Part shown: positions 8,360 to 16,679 of the stretch, one piece after another
How positions within the stretch are numbered: position 1 is the first letter of the stretch
Layout: each line of letters starts with the position of its first letter
From: Muribaculaceae bacterium Zag1
GTDB lineage: Bacteria; Bacteroidota; Bacteroidia; Bacteroidales; Muribaculaceae
Length of the DNA: 36,384 bases
Assembly: GCA_002633115.1 (NCBI GenBank)
Contig: NWBJ01000039.1
Location: forward strand, 25,290 to 61,673
Direction of reading: 5' to 3'
Made by a program: the position numbers and the translations under genes
The notes under the pieces: model-generated
Seen by the model: the letters and a program-made list of their open reading frames with translations, nothing else
Told to the model about the DNA's origin: nothing
Databases searched by the model: none

Positions 8360-9193
8360 TCAAATCAGAGTGCCGTACCAAAAAACCATAACCACGGTGA
8401 AGATGAATGTGACGGGAGCCACGAGCAGCAACGAATCGATACGGTCGAGGATGCCCCCATGGCCGGGAATCAGATGGCCCGAATCCTTGGCATGCATCGA
8501 ACGCTTGATGAGAGACTCAAGCAGGTCGCCCCAAGTGGAGAATAGGCAAACCAGAGCTCCGAAAATCAGCCATGACACCAAGGGGAAAAATCTGAAAATG
8601 TAGAATGCTGCCACGCTGAAAGCCAGACAACAGCCCATGCCTCCCCAGAAACCTTCCCACGACTTTTTGGGCGAGAGGCGCTCGCACAGTTTGCGCTTGC
8701 CGAGCATTGAGCCGAAGCAGAATGCGCCGGTGTCGTTGAGCCATATCAGAATCAGCATGCACAGCACCACCCATTTGCACTCGGGCAGCATCATATAGGT
8801 GGCATTGAGCAATGCCAAAGGCAAGCCAACGTATATCACGCCGAAGACCGAATGAGCCAAATTAGAAAATGCTGATGGAGAGTAATCAAAGAGAGTGATG
8901 ATCAGGCGCAACAGGAAGCACCCGAGCACCGAGAAGCCGAAGAATGCTCCCCAATGCAGCCCGTGAGGAGTGAATATCGATGGGGTGAGCACAATCATAA
9001 TGGTAGCCAAGCCGTCGATGAAGAGAGCCACGAGCGAATTTTCGGGCGAGGTCAGACGGTTGAACTCAATGATGCCAAGAATGGCGAAAATAGCAGTGAG
9101 GCCCAGGAAGAATGGCCAGCCAAGCAGGAGGGCTATTACGAACAGTGCAACGTAAATGATGCCTGAGATTGTACGTGTAAGGATGTCTTTCAT
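8360..9193 (-). CDS. cdsA: Phosphatidate cytidylyltransferase (CDP-diacylglycerol synthase)
   Basis: This integral membrane enzyme makes CDP-diacylglycerol from phosphatidate and CTP, the branch point of phospholipid synthesis. The 277 residues have about eight hydrophobic segments, beginning IIYVALFVIALLLGWPFFLG. The C-terminal third contains the complete family signature, SLIKRSMHAKDSGHLIPGHG continuing into GILDRIDS, with the K-D and D-R-x-D acidic pattern that binds the metal and CTP. Length is typical. It starts 21 bp after the DUF695 gene on the same strand. The upstream lipid A genes make this a mostly envelope-lipid region. The ATG at 9193 is the only reasonable start. Confidence 0.94.
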   Translation of the reverse strand: MKDILTRTISGIIYVALFVIALLLGWPFFLGLTAIFAILGIIEFNRLTSPENSLVALFIDGLATIMIVLTPSIFTPHGLHWGAFFGFSVLGCFLLRLIITLFDYSPSAFSNLAHSVFGVIYVGLPLALLNATYMMLPECKWVVLCMLILIWLNDTGAFCFGSMLGKRKLCERLSPKKSWEGFWGGMGCCLAFSVAAFYIFRFFPLVSWLIFGALVCLFSTWGDLLESLIKRSMHAKDSGHLIPGHGGILDRIDSLLLVAPVTFIFTVVMVFWYGTLI

Positions 9194-9214
9194 GATTCTC
9201 GCTAATGATAGAGG

Positions 9215-9637
9215 TCAATTGATTTCGCTCAGGTCGCGCATCTCGTCATATTCCTCCCAGTTTGGATCGTTTTCAGCCGTTATTTCGAGCGGCAGCAAGG
9301 GGAGAGTGGCCAGAGCGGTGTTAAGCTTCTTGTTGAAAATAAAAGTGGATGTTGTGTAGAATACCATCTCGCGCTTGCCAGCGCCGGTATAAATGCCAGT
9401 GAGCACCGCTACCGGGTCAGACTTCAATTCTGCCTGCATCCGCTCAAGCACATCGTCGAGCACCTCAGCCTCCTTGTCGGTAGGCATGCCATTGGAGGTA
9501 GCCTCGTAGGGGAGGGTGATATTGATGCGGATGTTGTAGCGTGGATTAGAGCGGAACTTCTCAATGTCTTTCCGCCCGGTCACCATTATTAGATTTCCGT
9601 TGTCGTCCTCAAGGGGCGATGTCCACCATGAGTCCAT
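9215..9637 (-). CDS. DUF695-like domain protein of unknown function
   Basis: The 140-residue soluble protein begins DSWWTSPLEDDNGNLIMVTGRKD and later has VFYTTSTFIFNKKLNTAL, LPLLPLEITAENDPNWEEYD and no signal peptide or membrane segment. The pattern resembles short Bacteroidales proteins annotated with DUF695, recalled from memory and not searched. No catalytic motif could be identified. It lies between the RNase P RNA gene and cdsA, all on the minus strand. The 71 bp before it contain only a 7-bp tandem repeat (9650-9670), which ends 12 bp upstream of the ATG. The function is unknown. Confidence 0.7.
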   Translation of the reverse strand: MDSWWTSPLEDDNGNLIMVTGRKDIEKFRSNPRYNIRINITLPYEATSNGMPTDKEAEVLDDVLERMQAELKSDPVAVLTGIYTGAGKREMVFYTTSTFIFNKKLNTALATLPLLPLEITAENDPNWEEYDEMRDLSEIN

Positions 9638-9649
9638 GATTGAGGGTTG

Positions 9650-9670
9650 AGTTATTAGTTATGAGTTATG
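9650..9670 (-). repeat. Heptanucleotide repeat (CATAACT-type, x3) before the DUF695 gene
   Basis: Read on the minus strand the units are CATAACT, CATAACT and AATAACT. The array ends 12 nt before the ATG at 9637. It is the same class of 7-bp array as those before yajC, nadD and luxS, although the unit differs. Confidence 0.8.
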
Positions 9671-9708
9671 AGTGCTACGTTACTGGCATGGGCCGTGAGC
9701 AAGATGGG

Positions 9709-10090
9709 AAAAAACGACGAGGGGAGGGGTCAGAGTATAAGCCGAGTTATGTGGGACAGGCATTTTCCCTGGTGAGGGAATTACGCTGCACCGCTCGCCA
9801 TTTATCTAAGCGGTCTACCCTCCGGCGATGAGCGAGCAACCCATATATGCCGGTTTACATGACCTTGCAACGCGAAAGGTGTGCGGCACGCCATATCGCT
9901 GTGGCGTCCGGTGGGCTCTTACCCCGCCTTTTCACCCTTGCCGGTGGGGCCCGGCGGTTGTTTTCTGTCACACTTCTCTACCGTTGCCGATAGCTCTCGT
10001 TTCGGGAGTTCGCTGCTCTGTGTTGCCCGGACTTTCCTCTTGGCCCATTGAGAGCCAAGCGACGAGCCCTCCGGCCCCTCTCCTTGTCGT
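9709..10090 (-). ncRNA. rnpB: RNase P RNA, bacterial type A
   Basis: This is the catalytic RNA that removes 5' leaders from pre-tRNAs. On the minus strand the diagnostic 5' core GAGGAAAGTCCGGGC lies at about 10044-10030, preceded by a P1/P2 region. The 3' part contains ACATAACTCGGCTTATACTC at about 9752-9733. The two ends pair as P1, with ACGAC plus GAGGGG opposite CCCCTC plus GTCGT. Six Ts follow at 9714-9709 and would serve as the transcription end. The length of about 375-380 nt suits type A. The 5' end lies only about 10 bp after the lpxA stop and I see no TAnnTTTG promoter in the gap, so processing from the lpx transcript is possible. The ends are estimates within about 10 nt. Confidence 0.93.
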
Positions 10091-10100
10091 ATTTTATGTC

Positions 10101-10880
10101 TTATCGGTTGAAACCACGGATGATGCCGCGCTTTGACTCCCTGACGAAGTTTATGATTTGGTCGCGCTCGGGGGTCTTGGGCAGCTCAGCCTCGATGCGG
10201 TCGATAGCGTCAGAGAAATTGAGGCCCGAGAGGTAAAGGAAGCGATACACGTCTTGTATCTCGTCGATTATCTCGCTCGAGAAACCTCGGCGGCGCAGAC
10301 CTATGATGTTGACGCCGGCAAAAGCGATAGGCTCGTGGGCTGCCTTGACAAACGGCGGGATGTCTTTGTTGATCAAGGCTCCGCCCTGGATCATCACGTT
10401 GCGGCCGATGTGGCAGAACTGGTGTACCAGGGTGCCACCGCCGATCACGGCGAAATCGTCAACTACCACCTCGCCAGCAAGCTGGGTAGCATTTGACATG
10501 ATCACATTGTTGCCCACCACGCAGTCGTGAGCCACATGGCAGTAGGCCATGATCAAGCAGTTGCTGCCCACTATGGTCTTGCCCTTTGAGGCAGTGCCGC
10601 GATGCACGGTGGCGCACTCGCGTATGGTGGTGTTGTCGCCAATGATTGCCACCGAATCCTCGCCTTTGAATTTCAGGTCTTGAGGCACGGCTCCAATCAC
10701 GGCGCTGGGGAATATGTTGCAATTTTTGCCAATGCGAGTGCCCTCCATAATGGTGGCGCTGCTGCCGATGTGGGAGCCTTCGCCAATCTCCACGTTGGGG
10801 CCTATGGTGACGAATGGGTCAATCACCACGCTTTCGTGCACTCGTGCGTTGGGATGTATGTAAGCTAATGGTTGATTCAT
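10101..10880 (-). CDS. lpxA: UDP-N-acetylglucosamine O-acyltransferase LpxA
   Basis: The enzyme catalyses the first step of lipid A synthesis, 3-O-acylation of UDP-GlcNAc by hydroxyacyl-ACP. The 259-residue product is a left-handed beta-helix made of hexapeptide repeats (for example IGPNVEIGEGSHIGSSATI). The catalytic histidine lies in MAYCHVAHDCVVGN near residue 125, followed by the ligand-binding stretch QGGALINKDIPPF. The C-terminal helical part starts near residue 190. It is the third gene of the compact operon lpxD-lpxC/fabZ-lpxA, 3 bp after lpxC/fabZ. The RNase P RNA gene begins about 10 bp after its stop. Confidence 0.95.
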   Translation of the reverse strand: MNQPLAYIHPNARVHESVVIDPFVTIGPNVEIGEGSHIGSSATIMEGTRIGKNCNIFPSAVIGAVPQDLKFKGEDSVAIIGDNTTIRECATVHRGTASKGKTIVGSNCLIMAYCHVAHDCVVGNNVIMSNATQLAGEVVVDDFAVIGGGTLVHQFCHIGRNVMIQGGALINKDIPPFVKAAHEPIAFAGVNIIGLRRRGFSSEIIDEIQDVYRFLYLSGLNFSDAIDRIEAELPKTPERDQIINFVRESKRGIIRGFNR

Positions 10881-10883
10881 TGT

Positions 10884-12266
10884 CTATTTGTTTTTAACGA
10901 TCTGGGCCATGAACTCGCACTCAGTCACAAGCTTCTCGCCGACAAAGGCCAAACCCTTCATCATAGCGCAGCCGCGTCGCAGCTCGGTCATGAAAGAGAC
11001 ATGGAATATCAGAGTGTCGCCCGGCACAACCTTCTGGCGGAACTTGACATTATCGATCTTCATGAAATAGGTTGAGTATTTCTTGGGGTCGTCGACCATG
11101 CTGAGCACCAGCAGACCGCCGGTCTGGGCCATGGCCTCGATTTGCAGCACGCCGGGGAGCACAGGTTCCTGGGGGAAGTGGCCCTGGAAGAAAGGCTCGT
11201 TGGCGGTGATATTTTTCACGCCCACAATGTAGTTTGCACCCTTGTCGATGATCTTGTCGACCAAGAGGAAGGGGTAGCGGTGGGGCAGGAGCTCTCGTAT
11301 CTGCATGTTGTCCATCAACGGTGGCACATTGGGATTGTAGACGGGAGCTTGCACATTCTGGCGCTTGATTTCGCGGCGTATTAGCTTGGCGAATTTGCAG
11401 TTGATTGTGTGGCCGGGCTTGGTGGCAATGATCTTGCCCTTGAGGGGACGGCCGATGAGAGCGGTGTCGCCGATTACGTCGAGCAGCTTGTGGCGAGCGG
11501 GCTCGTTGACAGAGTAGAGCTCAAAGTCGTTGATGTAGCCAAATTTGCTGGCTTTGCGGTGAGGGGCGCCAGCGAGGTCGGCGATATGGTCGAGCTGCTC
11601 TTGGCTCAGCGGCGAATCGTAGATTACGATGGCATTGTCGAGGTCGCCGCCCTTGATGAGGTTGGCATTGAGCAGAGGCTCGATTTCGCGCACGAACACA
11701 AAGGTGCGCGAGGGGGCTATCTTCTCGGCAAATTCGCTCACATGCTCCATCGAAGCGAACTGGTTTTGCAGCACTGGCGAATTGAAATTGACCTTAACCT
11801 CGACTGAGAACTCATCGTCGGGTAGCACCATGATTTTGCTGCCGGTCTTCTCATCGACAATCTCCATCTTATGCTTGACCACATAGAAATCCTTGTCGGC
11901 ATCCTGCTCCTCGAGGCCTACTCTTGTAATCTCCTCGACATAAATGCGCGAGCTGCCATCGAGGATGGGTATCTCGGGGGCATCAACCTTGATGAGCACA
12001 TTGTCAACGCCCAAGGCATACAGGGCTGCCATGCAATGCTCGATGGTTGAGACTGACACATCGCCTTGGGCCACTACGGTGCCTCGGTTGCTCTCGACCA
12101 CATTCTCGGCTACGGCGTCGATTATTGGTTCGCCCGGCAGGTCGGTGCGTTGTATCTTATATCCATGGTTGGCGGGTGCGGGACATATCTCAGCTTGCAC
12201 ATGCACGCCGGTATGCAAGCCTTTGCCCTCTACCTTGAAGGATTCTTTAAGGGTTAACTGGTTCAT
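10884..12266 (-). CDS. lpxC/fabZ: Bifunctional LpxC deacetylase / FabZ dehydratase fusion
   Basis: Residues 1 to about 310 are LpxC, the zinc-dependent deacetylase that commits the pathway to lipid A. Zinc ligands are H77 (STIEHCMAAL) and the H and D of EPARHKLLDVIGD near residues 256-264. Residues from about 317 to 460 are FabZ, 3-hydroxyacyl-ACP dehydratase, with LLPHRYPFLLVDKI and the catalytic histidine and glutamate in FFQGHFPQEPVLPGVLQIEA. The fusion is well known in Bacteroidetes and couples lipid A and fatty acid synthesis, which compete for 3-hydroxyacyl-ACP. No stop or frameshift interrupts the join. It lies 6 bp after lpxD. Confidence 0.96.
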   Translation of the reverse strand: MNQLTLKESFKVEGKGLHTGVHVQAEICPAPANHGYKIQRTDLPGEPIIDAVAENVVESNRGTVVAQGDVSVSTIEHCMAALYALGVDNVLIKVDAPEIPILDGSSRIYVEEITRVGLEEQDADKDFYVVKHKMEIVDEKTGSKIMVLPDDEFSVEVKVNFNSPVLQNQFASMEHVSEFAEKIAPSRTFVFVREIEPLLNANLIKGGDLDNAIVIYDSPLSQEQLDHIADLAGAPHRKASKFGYINDFELYSVNEPARHKLLDVIGDTALIGRPLKGKIIATKPGHTINCKFAKLIRREIKRQNVQAPVYNPNVPPLMDNMQIRELLPHRYPFLLVDKIIDKGANYIVGVKNITANEPFFQGHFPQEPVLPGVLQIEAMAQTGGLLVLSMVDDPKKYSTYFMKIDNVKFRQKVVPGDTLIFHVSFMTELRRGCAMMKGLAFVGEKLVTECEFMAQIVKNK

Positions 12267-12272
12267 AATGGT

Positions 12273-13310
12273 TTATTTCTTTTCTTTCTGGAGAGACTTT
12301 TCAATTGAATCAACACGGTCGAAAAGATCGCCCAGGCGGCGCAGCATGGCCACCTGGCGAGCAAATTGCATAGCCGGGATGCCGGGAGAGCCGAGCAGTG
12401 GCTTGCTTGCGTCTTTTACTGAATTGGGAATACCGCTCTGAGCGCCTATCTGAGCCCCGTCGGCCACTGTGATATGGCCAGCGATGCCTACCTGGCCGGC
12501 AAACTGGCAACCTTTGCCAATCTTGGCCGAACCGGCGATGCCTACTTGGGCAGCCATGGCGGTGTTTTGGCCAACCTCGACATTGTGGGCGATTTGCACC
12601 AGGTTGTCGAGCTTGACGCCTTGATGAATCTTGGTGGCGCCCATCATGGCACGGTCGATGGTGGTGTTGGCGCCGATTTCGACATCATCGGCAATCTCAA
12701 CGATGCCCATCTGCGGGATTTTGTTGTATGAGCCGTCGGGTTGGGGAGCAAAGCCGAATCCGTCGGCACCGATCACGGCGCCAGAGTGGAGAATGCAACG
12801 GCTGCCAATTTTGCAACCTTGGTAAATCTTTACGCCGGGATAGATGATGGTGTCGGCTCCGATTTCGCAATTTTCGCCGATGTACACCTGAGGATAAATC
12901 TTGACGTTCTTGCCCAGTTTGGCTCCGGCGCCGACGTAAGCGAAAGCGCCAACGTATGCGCCTTGGGGCAGCTCAACGTCATGAGCCACGTAGGATGGCT
13001 CTTCGCGGCCCTCGGGGAGCTTGGTGGTAGCCTCCTTGACAAATTCGAGCAGGCGGGCGATAGTCTCGTACGGGTCGTCGACGCGGATTAGCGTGGCGGC
13101 TATGGGAGCCTCGGCCACGAAAGATTTAGCCACTATCACTACCGATGACTTGGTAGAATAAATATAGTGGGCATACTTAGGGTTGGCTAAGAAAGAGATG
13201 GCGCCGGGATGGCCCTCCTCGATTTTGGCGAAAGTAGAGACAGTTGCTTGGCCGTCGCCTTCGACAATGCCTCCTACCAATGAAGCGATGCTACTAGCAG
13301 TAAATTCCAT
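12273..13310 (-). CDS. lpxD: UDP-3-O-acylglucosamine N-acyltransferase LpxD
   Basis: The enzyme adds the second acyl chain to the lipid A precursor after LpxC. The 345 residues have an N-terminal uridine-binding domain ([13 protein letters not shown], then the [20 protein letters not shown] region), a long left-handed beta-helix of hexapeptide repeats, and the catalytic histidine in [11 protein letters not shown] near residue 240. The C-terminus is helical ([19 protein letters not shown]). An in-frame start 45 nt upstream would add residues unlike any LpxD; the ATG at 13310 restores the family's N-terminus. A weak minus-strand promoter match, GAAATTTG (13371-13364), lies about 55 bp upstream. 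First gene of the lpx operon. Confidence 0.95.
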   Translation of the reverse strand: MEFTASSIASLVGGIVEGDGQATVSTFAKIEEGHPGAISFLANPKYAHYIYSTKSSVVIVAKSFVAEAPIAATLIRVDDPYETIARLLEFVKEATTKLPEGREEPSYVAHDVELPQGAYVGAFAYVGAGAKLGKNVKIYPQVYIGENCEIGADTIIYPGVKIYQGCKIGSRCILHSGAVIGADGFGFAPQPDGSYNKIPQMGIVEIADDVEIGANTTIDRAMMGATKIHQGVKLDNLVQIAHNVEVGQNTAMAAQVGIAGSAKIGKGCQFAGQVGIAGHITVADGAQIGAQSGIPNSVKDASKPLLGSPGIPAMQFARQVAMLRRLGDLFDRVDSIEKSLQKEKK

Positions 13311-13407
13311 TATAAGTCGATATATCAGCTCAGAGCTTGTAAGTACAGTGTACAATCATTCTGCAAATTTCGGAAAAATTTTTCAATTTGTTGTAAGGTT
13401 TCCACAT

Positions 13408-13451
13408 AAAAAGCGTGAAAAAGGTCATTTATCTCCTTTTTCACGCTTTTT
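13408..13451 (-). terminator. Strong bidirectional-looking terminator after cvfB
   Basis: Seventeen perfectly paired bases (13408-13424 with 13435-13451) surround a 10-nt loop. The outer pairs are A/T runs on both strands, so it could act in either direction. By position it should end the CvfB transcript before the lpx operon starts. Confidence 0.85.
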
Positions 13452-13474
13452 CTTATGGGTTTGGGTGTTGGCAA

Positions 13475-14326
13475 TCATTGTTCGGCATCGCCATGGCTTA
13501 GTGATATGCCATCTTCCTCAATCGCTATTTTGTGCTCCTTGTAGAGTTTGCCGATGGCTTTTTTGAAGTCTTTCTTCGATGATCCGAATCTCTGGCTTAT
13601 CTCTTCGGCCGGGGTCTTGTCGTTGACGGGGAGGAAGCCGCCTTGGCTCAGCAGGGTATCCATTATCTCTTGGGCCAAGTCGCGGGTGCGGGCACGAGCG
13701 CGGTCTGAGACTGTGAGGTCGATCTTGCCATCTTCGCGCACATTCTTGACAAAGACTTTGATTGGCTCCTCGAGTTCTATGGGGTGGAATACCTCGTTGG
13801 CGTAAATCATGCCGTAATGCAAATTGTCGACTATGCACTTGTAGCCAATCGGGGTATGCTGATAGGGGAGAGCGGTGACCTCATCGCCCCGTTTGTAATG
13901 GGGCACCACATTGCCAATGAATTTCTCAATCTTGGATGAGGCCACGATGCGCTTGGTGGCGTCATCGAGGTAAATGTAGACGAGGTAAACTCCGCCTTGG
14001 TGCATGCGGTCGCGTTGCTCGCTGAAAGGCACCAACAGATGCTTAGCCTCGATGCCCCAGTCGAGGAATGCCCCGTATTGGTTGACCTCGGCCACTTGCA
14101 GAAACACGAAATCGCCCACCTGGGCAAACGGTTTCTCGGTGGTGGCGATCAGGCGGTCGTGCGAATCTTTGTAAACAAACACATTGATTTCATCGCCCAC
14201 TTGGGCCTTAGGGCTAAGGAATTTGGCTGGAATCAGAATTTCTTGACCATCGCCAGCCTCGAGGTAAGCGCCAAAATCGACAAATCGATTTATGCGCAAG
14301 GTGTTGTATCGTCCTATGTTGACCAT
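13475..14326 (-). CDS. cvfB: CvfB/YitL-type S1 RNA-binding protein
   Basis: The 283-residue protein has three consecutive S1-like OB folds, starting NTLRINRFVDFGAYLEAGDG, followed by ATTEKPFAQVGDFVFLQVAE and the YKCIVDNLHYGMIYANEVF region. A C-terminal winged-helix domain follows (LLSQGGFLPVNDKTPAEEISQRFGSSKKDFKKAIGKLYKE). This is the architecture of CvfB (conserved virulence factor B) of Staphylococcus and YitL of Bacillus, proteins thought to bind RNA. The exact role in Bacteroidales is unknown. It is transcribed alone: the neighbour pepP is divergent and the strong hairpin at 13408-13451 separates it from lpxD. No clear minus-strand promoter was found. Confidence 0.88.
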   Translation of the reverse strand: MVNIGRYNTLRINRFVDFGAYLEAGDGQEILIPAKFLSPKAQVGDEINVFVYKDSHDRLIATTEKPFAQVGDFVFLQVAEVNQYGAFLDWGIEAKHLLVPFSEQRDRMHQGGVYLVYIYLDDATKRIVASSKIEKFIGNVVPHYKRGDEVTALPYQHTPIGYKCIVDNLHYGMIYANEVFHPIELEEPIKVFVKNVREDGKIDLTVSDRARARTRDLAQEIMDTLLSQGGFLPVNDKTPAEEISQRFGSSKKDFKKAIGKLYKEHKIAIEEDGISLSHGDAEQ

Positions 14327-14497
14327 ATCGGTATGGTGTAAAGTTGTTGTTATAATAACGGTGTCAGCTGAGCCCGAGTATTCGGCCAGTGACTATTTCC
14401 ACTATAATTATTACGCCCGAGAGGCTGGATTTGTTCCCTCGCGGTGCGCTGCGGGAAAGATTATCATCTTATAATTTTCTGACTTGGCATATTTTGA

Positions 14498-14529
14498 TTT
14501 GGAGGATCGTAAGATATTTCGTACATTTG
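14498..14529 (+). promoter_or_regulatory. Bacteroidetes-type promoter for pepP
   Basis: TTTG (14498-14501), a 20-bp spacer and TACATTTG (14522-14529) match the consensus, about 55 bp before the ATG at 14584. The rest of the divergent gap (14327-14497) holds only a short GC-rich inverted repeat around 14432-14456 (TTCCC and GGGAA arms), with no gene visible. Confidence 0.78.
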
Positions 14530-14583
14530 CATACCGTATTTATATGGAAAGATAAAACAATAATAAGCCATACTTAAATCATC

Positions 14584-15990
14584 ATGAAATTAGATTTCAG
14601 CAAAGACACCTATGTGCAGCGCCGCAAGGAGCTGAAAGAGCACGTCAAGGATGGAATCATCCTGCTGTTTGGCAACCAGAATGTCGGTTGCAATTACCCG
14701 GGCAATGCTTACCTATATCGTCAAGACAGCACCTTCCTGTATTATTTCGGCCAAAAGCGCGAAGATCTGGTGGGCGTGATCGACCTCGACGAAGACAAGG
14801 AATATCTGATTGGCAACGATATCGACATCGACGATATCGTATGGTTTGGCAAGGTCGACACCGTGGCCGACATGGCCGAGCAGTCGGGCGTGGCCAATCA
14901 TGCGCCAATGTCGCGCCTCAAGGAGATTTGCGACGAGGCCATCAAGAAGGGCCGCAAGATACATTTCCTGCCCCCGTATCGCGGCGAGACCAAGATACAA
15001 ATCATGGACCTGCTGGGCATACATCCGTCAAAGCAGAAAGATGAGGCAAGCGTCGAGCTGATCCTCGCTGTGGTGCACCAGCGCGACAAGAAGACCCCCG
15101 AGGAGATTGCCGAGCTCGAGAAGGCAGCCCATATCGGCTACCTGATGCACACCGAGGCAATGCGCATTTGCTCGCCCGAGGTCACCGAGAAATACATCAG
15201 CGGCGTGATCACTGGCATAGCCCAAGCATTTGGCGCCCAGGTGAGCTTCCTGCCCATCGTGACCATGCACGGCGAGATTATGCACGGTTATCCATCGGCA
15301 AAAAAGCTCGAAGACGGCCGCTTGCTGCTCTGCGATGCCGGAGCCGAGACTCTGAGCCACTATTGCTCTGACAATACCCGCACGATGCCTATCAATGGCA
15401 AATATTCGCAGCGCCAACGCGAGCTCTACGACATCGTGGTCGACTGCCATGACCATGCTCTGAAGATTGCCCAGCCGGGCATACGCTGGTGGGATGTGCA
15501 CATGGATGTGTGCCGCCTGATGATCAACCGCCTCAAGGACTTGGGTCTGATGAAGGGCGATACCGAGGAGGCATTGGCATCTGGCGCTCATGCTCTGTTC
15601 ATGCCTCACGGCTTGGGCCACATGATGGGCATGGATGTGCACGACATGGAGGGCCTGGGCCAGATTTATGTGGGATTTGACGAGGAGACACGCCCAAATC
15701 TTGACCAATTTGGCACAAACTGCCTGCGTTGCGGGCGCCGCATGGAGGAGGGCTTTGTGATGACCGACGAGCCGGGCATCTACTTCATCCCCGACCTGAT
15801 TGACGACTGGCGCAAGCGCGGCCACAATGCCGAGTTCCTCAACTTCGACCTCATTGAGAAATATAAGGATTTCGGCGGCATACGCCTCGAGGACGATATC
15901 CTGATCACCAAGGATGGCTGTCGATTCATCGGCAAGGAGCGCATCCCATATCAGGCCGACGAAGTCGAAGCCTTCATGGCCCAAAAATAG
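14584..15990 (+). CDS. pepP: Xaa-Pro aminopeptidase (aminopeptidase P, M24B)
   Basis: This metallopeptidase removes N-terminal residues that precede proline. The 468-residue product has the N-terminal creatinase-like domain of AMP_N type (GIILLFGNQNVGCNYPGNAYLYRQDSTFLYYFG). The C-terminal pita-bread domain carries the metal ligands: D in LLLCDAGAETLSHY, D in CSDNTRTMP, H in MPHGLGHMMGMDVHDMEG, E in MTDEPGIYF, and E in GIRLEDDILI. There is no signal peptide, so it is cytosolic. Length fits the family. It has its own promoter (14498-14529). It ends 1 bp before a large repeat-built hairpin that separates it from the convergent DUF5063 gene. Confidence 0.93.
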   Translation: MKLDFSKDTYVQRRKELKEHVKDGIILLFGNQNVGCNYPGNAYLYRQDSTFLYYFGQKREDLVGVIDLDEDKEYLIGNDIDIDDIVWFGKVDTVADMAEQSGVANHAPMSRLKEICDEAIKKGRKIHFLPPYRGETKIQIMDLLGIHPSKQKDEASVELILAVVHQRDKKTPEEIAELEKAAHIGYLMHTEAMRICSPEVTEKYISGVITGIAQAFGAQVSFLPIVTMHGEIMHGYPSAKKLEDGRLLLCDAGAETLSHYCSDNTRTMPINGKYSQRQRELYDIVVDCHDHALKIAQPGIRWWDVHMDVCRLMINRLKDLGLMKGDTEEALASGAHALFMPHGLGHMMGMDVHDMEGLGQIYVGFDEETRPNLDQFGTNCLRCGRRMEEGFVMTDEPGIYFIPDLIDDWRKRGHNAEFLNFDLIEKYKDFGGIRLEDDILITKDGCRFIGKERIPYQADEVEAFMAQK

Positions 15991-15992
15991 AA

Positions 15993-16175
15993 ACGTAAGC
16001 TTAACGTAAGCATTCCTAACGTAAGCACGTAAGCATAACGTAAGCACACGATTGTTATTAAGTTTAACCAGACAAAAAAGGGAATGAAGTCGAATAATAA
16101 CTTAATTCCCTTTATCGTGTGCTTACGTTAGGAATGCTTACGTTAGGAATGCTTACGTTAGGAATGCTTACGTTA
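15993..16175. repeat. Inverted array of 15-bp repeats between convergent genes
   Basis: The right side carries three exact tandem copies of GCTTACGTTAGGAAT (16121-16165) and a 10-bp partial fourth. The left side (15993-16052) carries degenerate inverted copies with the core AACGTAAGC. The innermost copies form a perfect 17-bp stem (16036-16052 with 16114-16130) around the terminator hairpin at 16077-16113. The last partial unit supplies the stop codon of the DUF5063 gene (16173-16175). Confidence 0.9.
16077..16113. terminator. Bidirectional terminator for pepP and the DUF5063 operon
   Basis: Arms 16077-16090 and 16100-16113 pair over 14 bp with one mismatch around a 9-nt A/T-rich loop. The A-tract before and T-rich tail after allow use by both convergent transcripts. 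It sits at the tip of the larger repeat hairpin. Confidence 0.75.
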
Positions 16176-16679
16176 TGCGTAGCGGAGGGCGTTGAGGGCG
16201 CGGAGCACATTGCAGAGGGGCTGGCTCCAGTATCCCTCGAAATCTTCCTTGACGGCTCCGAGCGATTGGTCAACGATCTCGACCGGCGCGTCCCTGACAT
16301 TCTCGGTGAGATTGAATAGCACCTGGAATATGTCGGCCAGATTCTCAGAGATGCTGGCGGCGATAGGGGTGTCAGAGTATTTCATGTCTGACTCAAACAC
16401 CTCAAGATAGGTGTCGTCTTCGCCAATCAGCGCCTCCATCTTCCGCCTCACGGCATCATAGTATTCCTCGTCGAGGGCCGATGGGATGTATGCGCCTTCG
16501 TCCTCGAGCATAGGCATGGCCAGGTCAGAGGCTGAGATGTAAAGGCGAGGCAGCAGGCGCAGCATCGAGTTGATGAAGGTGTCGCGTTCTTGTTCGCCAG
16601 CGCTTTCGATAGCTTGGCAAAATTCGTTGCTAAGGGCCAGGAAGGCCAATTGGTTGGGAGTGAGGCGAGTTTCGGTCAT
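16173..16679 (-). CDS. DUF5063 domain protein
   Basis: The 168-residue acidic, helical protein (LTPNQLAFLALSNEFCQAIESAG at the start, then a DIFQVLFNLTENVRDA helix and the C-terminal block EDFEGYWSQPLCNVLRALNAL) matches my memory of the DUF5063 family found in Bacteroidetes. No catalytic residues, signal peptide or membrane segment could be seen and the function is unknown. It overlaps the end of nadD by 4 nt (ATGA) and is the last gene of the yicC-gmk-nadD group, so it is probably translated together with nadD. Its stop codon lies inside the first unit of the 15-bp repeat array, so array changes could alter the C-terminus. Confidence 0.78.
   Translation of the reverse strand: MTETRLTPNQLAFLALSNEFCQAIESAGEQERDTFINSMLRLLPRLYISASDLAMPMLEDEGAYIPSALDEEYYDAVRRKMEALIGEDDTYLEVFESDMKYSDTPIAASISENLADIFQVLFNLTENVRDAPVEIVDQSLGAVKEDFEGYWSQPLCNVLRALNALRYA

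Noticed and set aside
14327-14497. Possible small RNA or gene in the cvfB-pepP gap
   Set aside because: Only a weak GC-rich inverted repeat was seen, with no promoter or terminator that would define a transcript.
15028-16047. Minus-strand open frame of about 339 codons opposite pepP
   Set aside because: It is antisense to aminopeptidase P with all metal ligands present, and it begins inside the repeat array.
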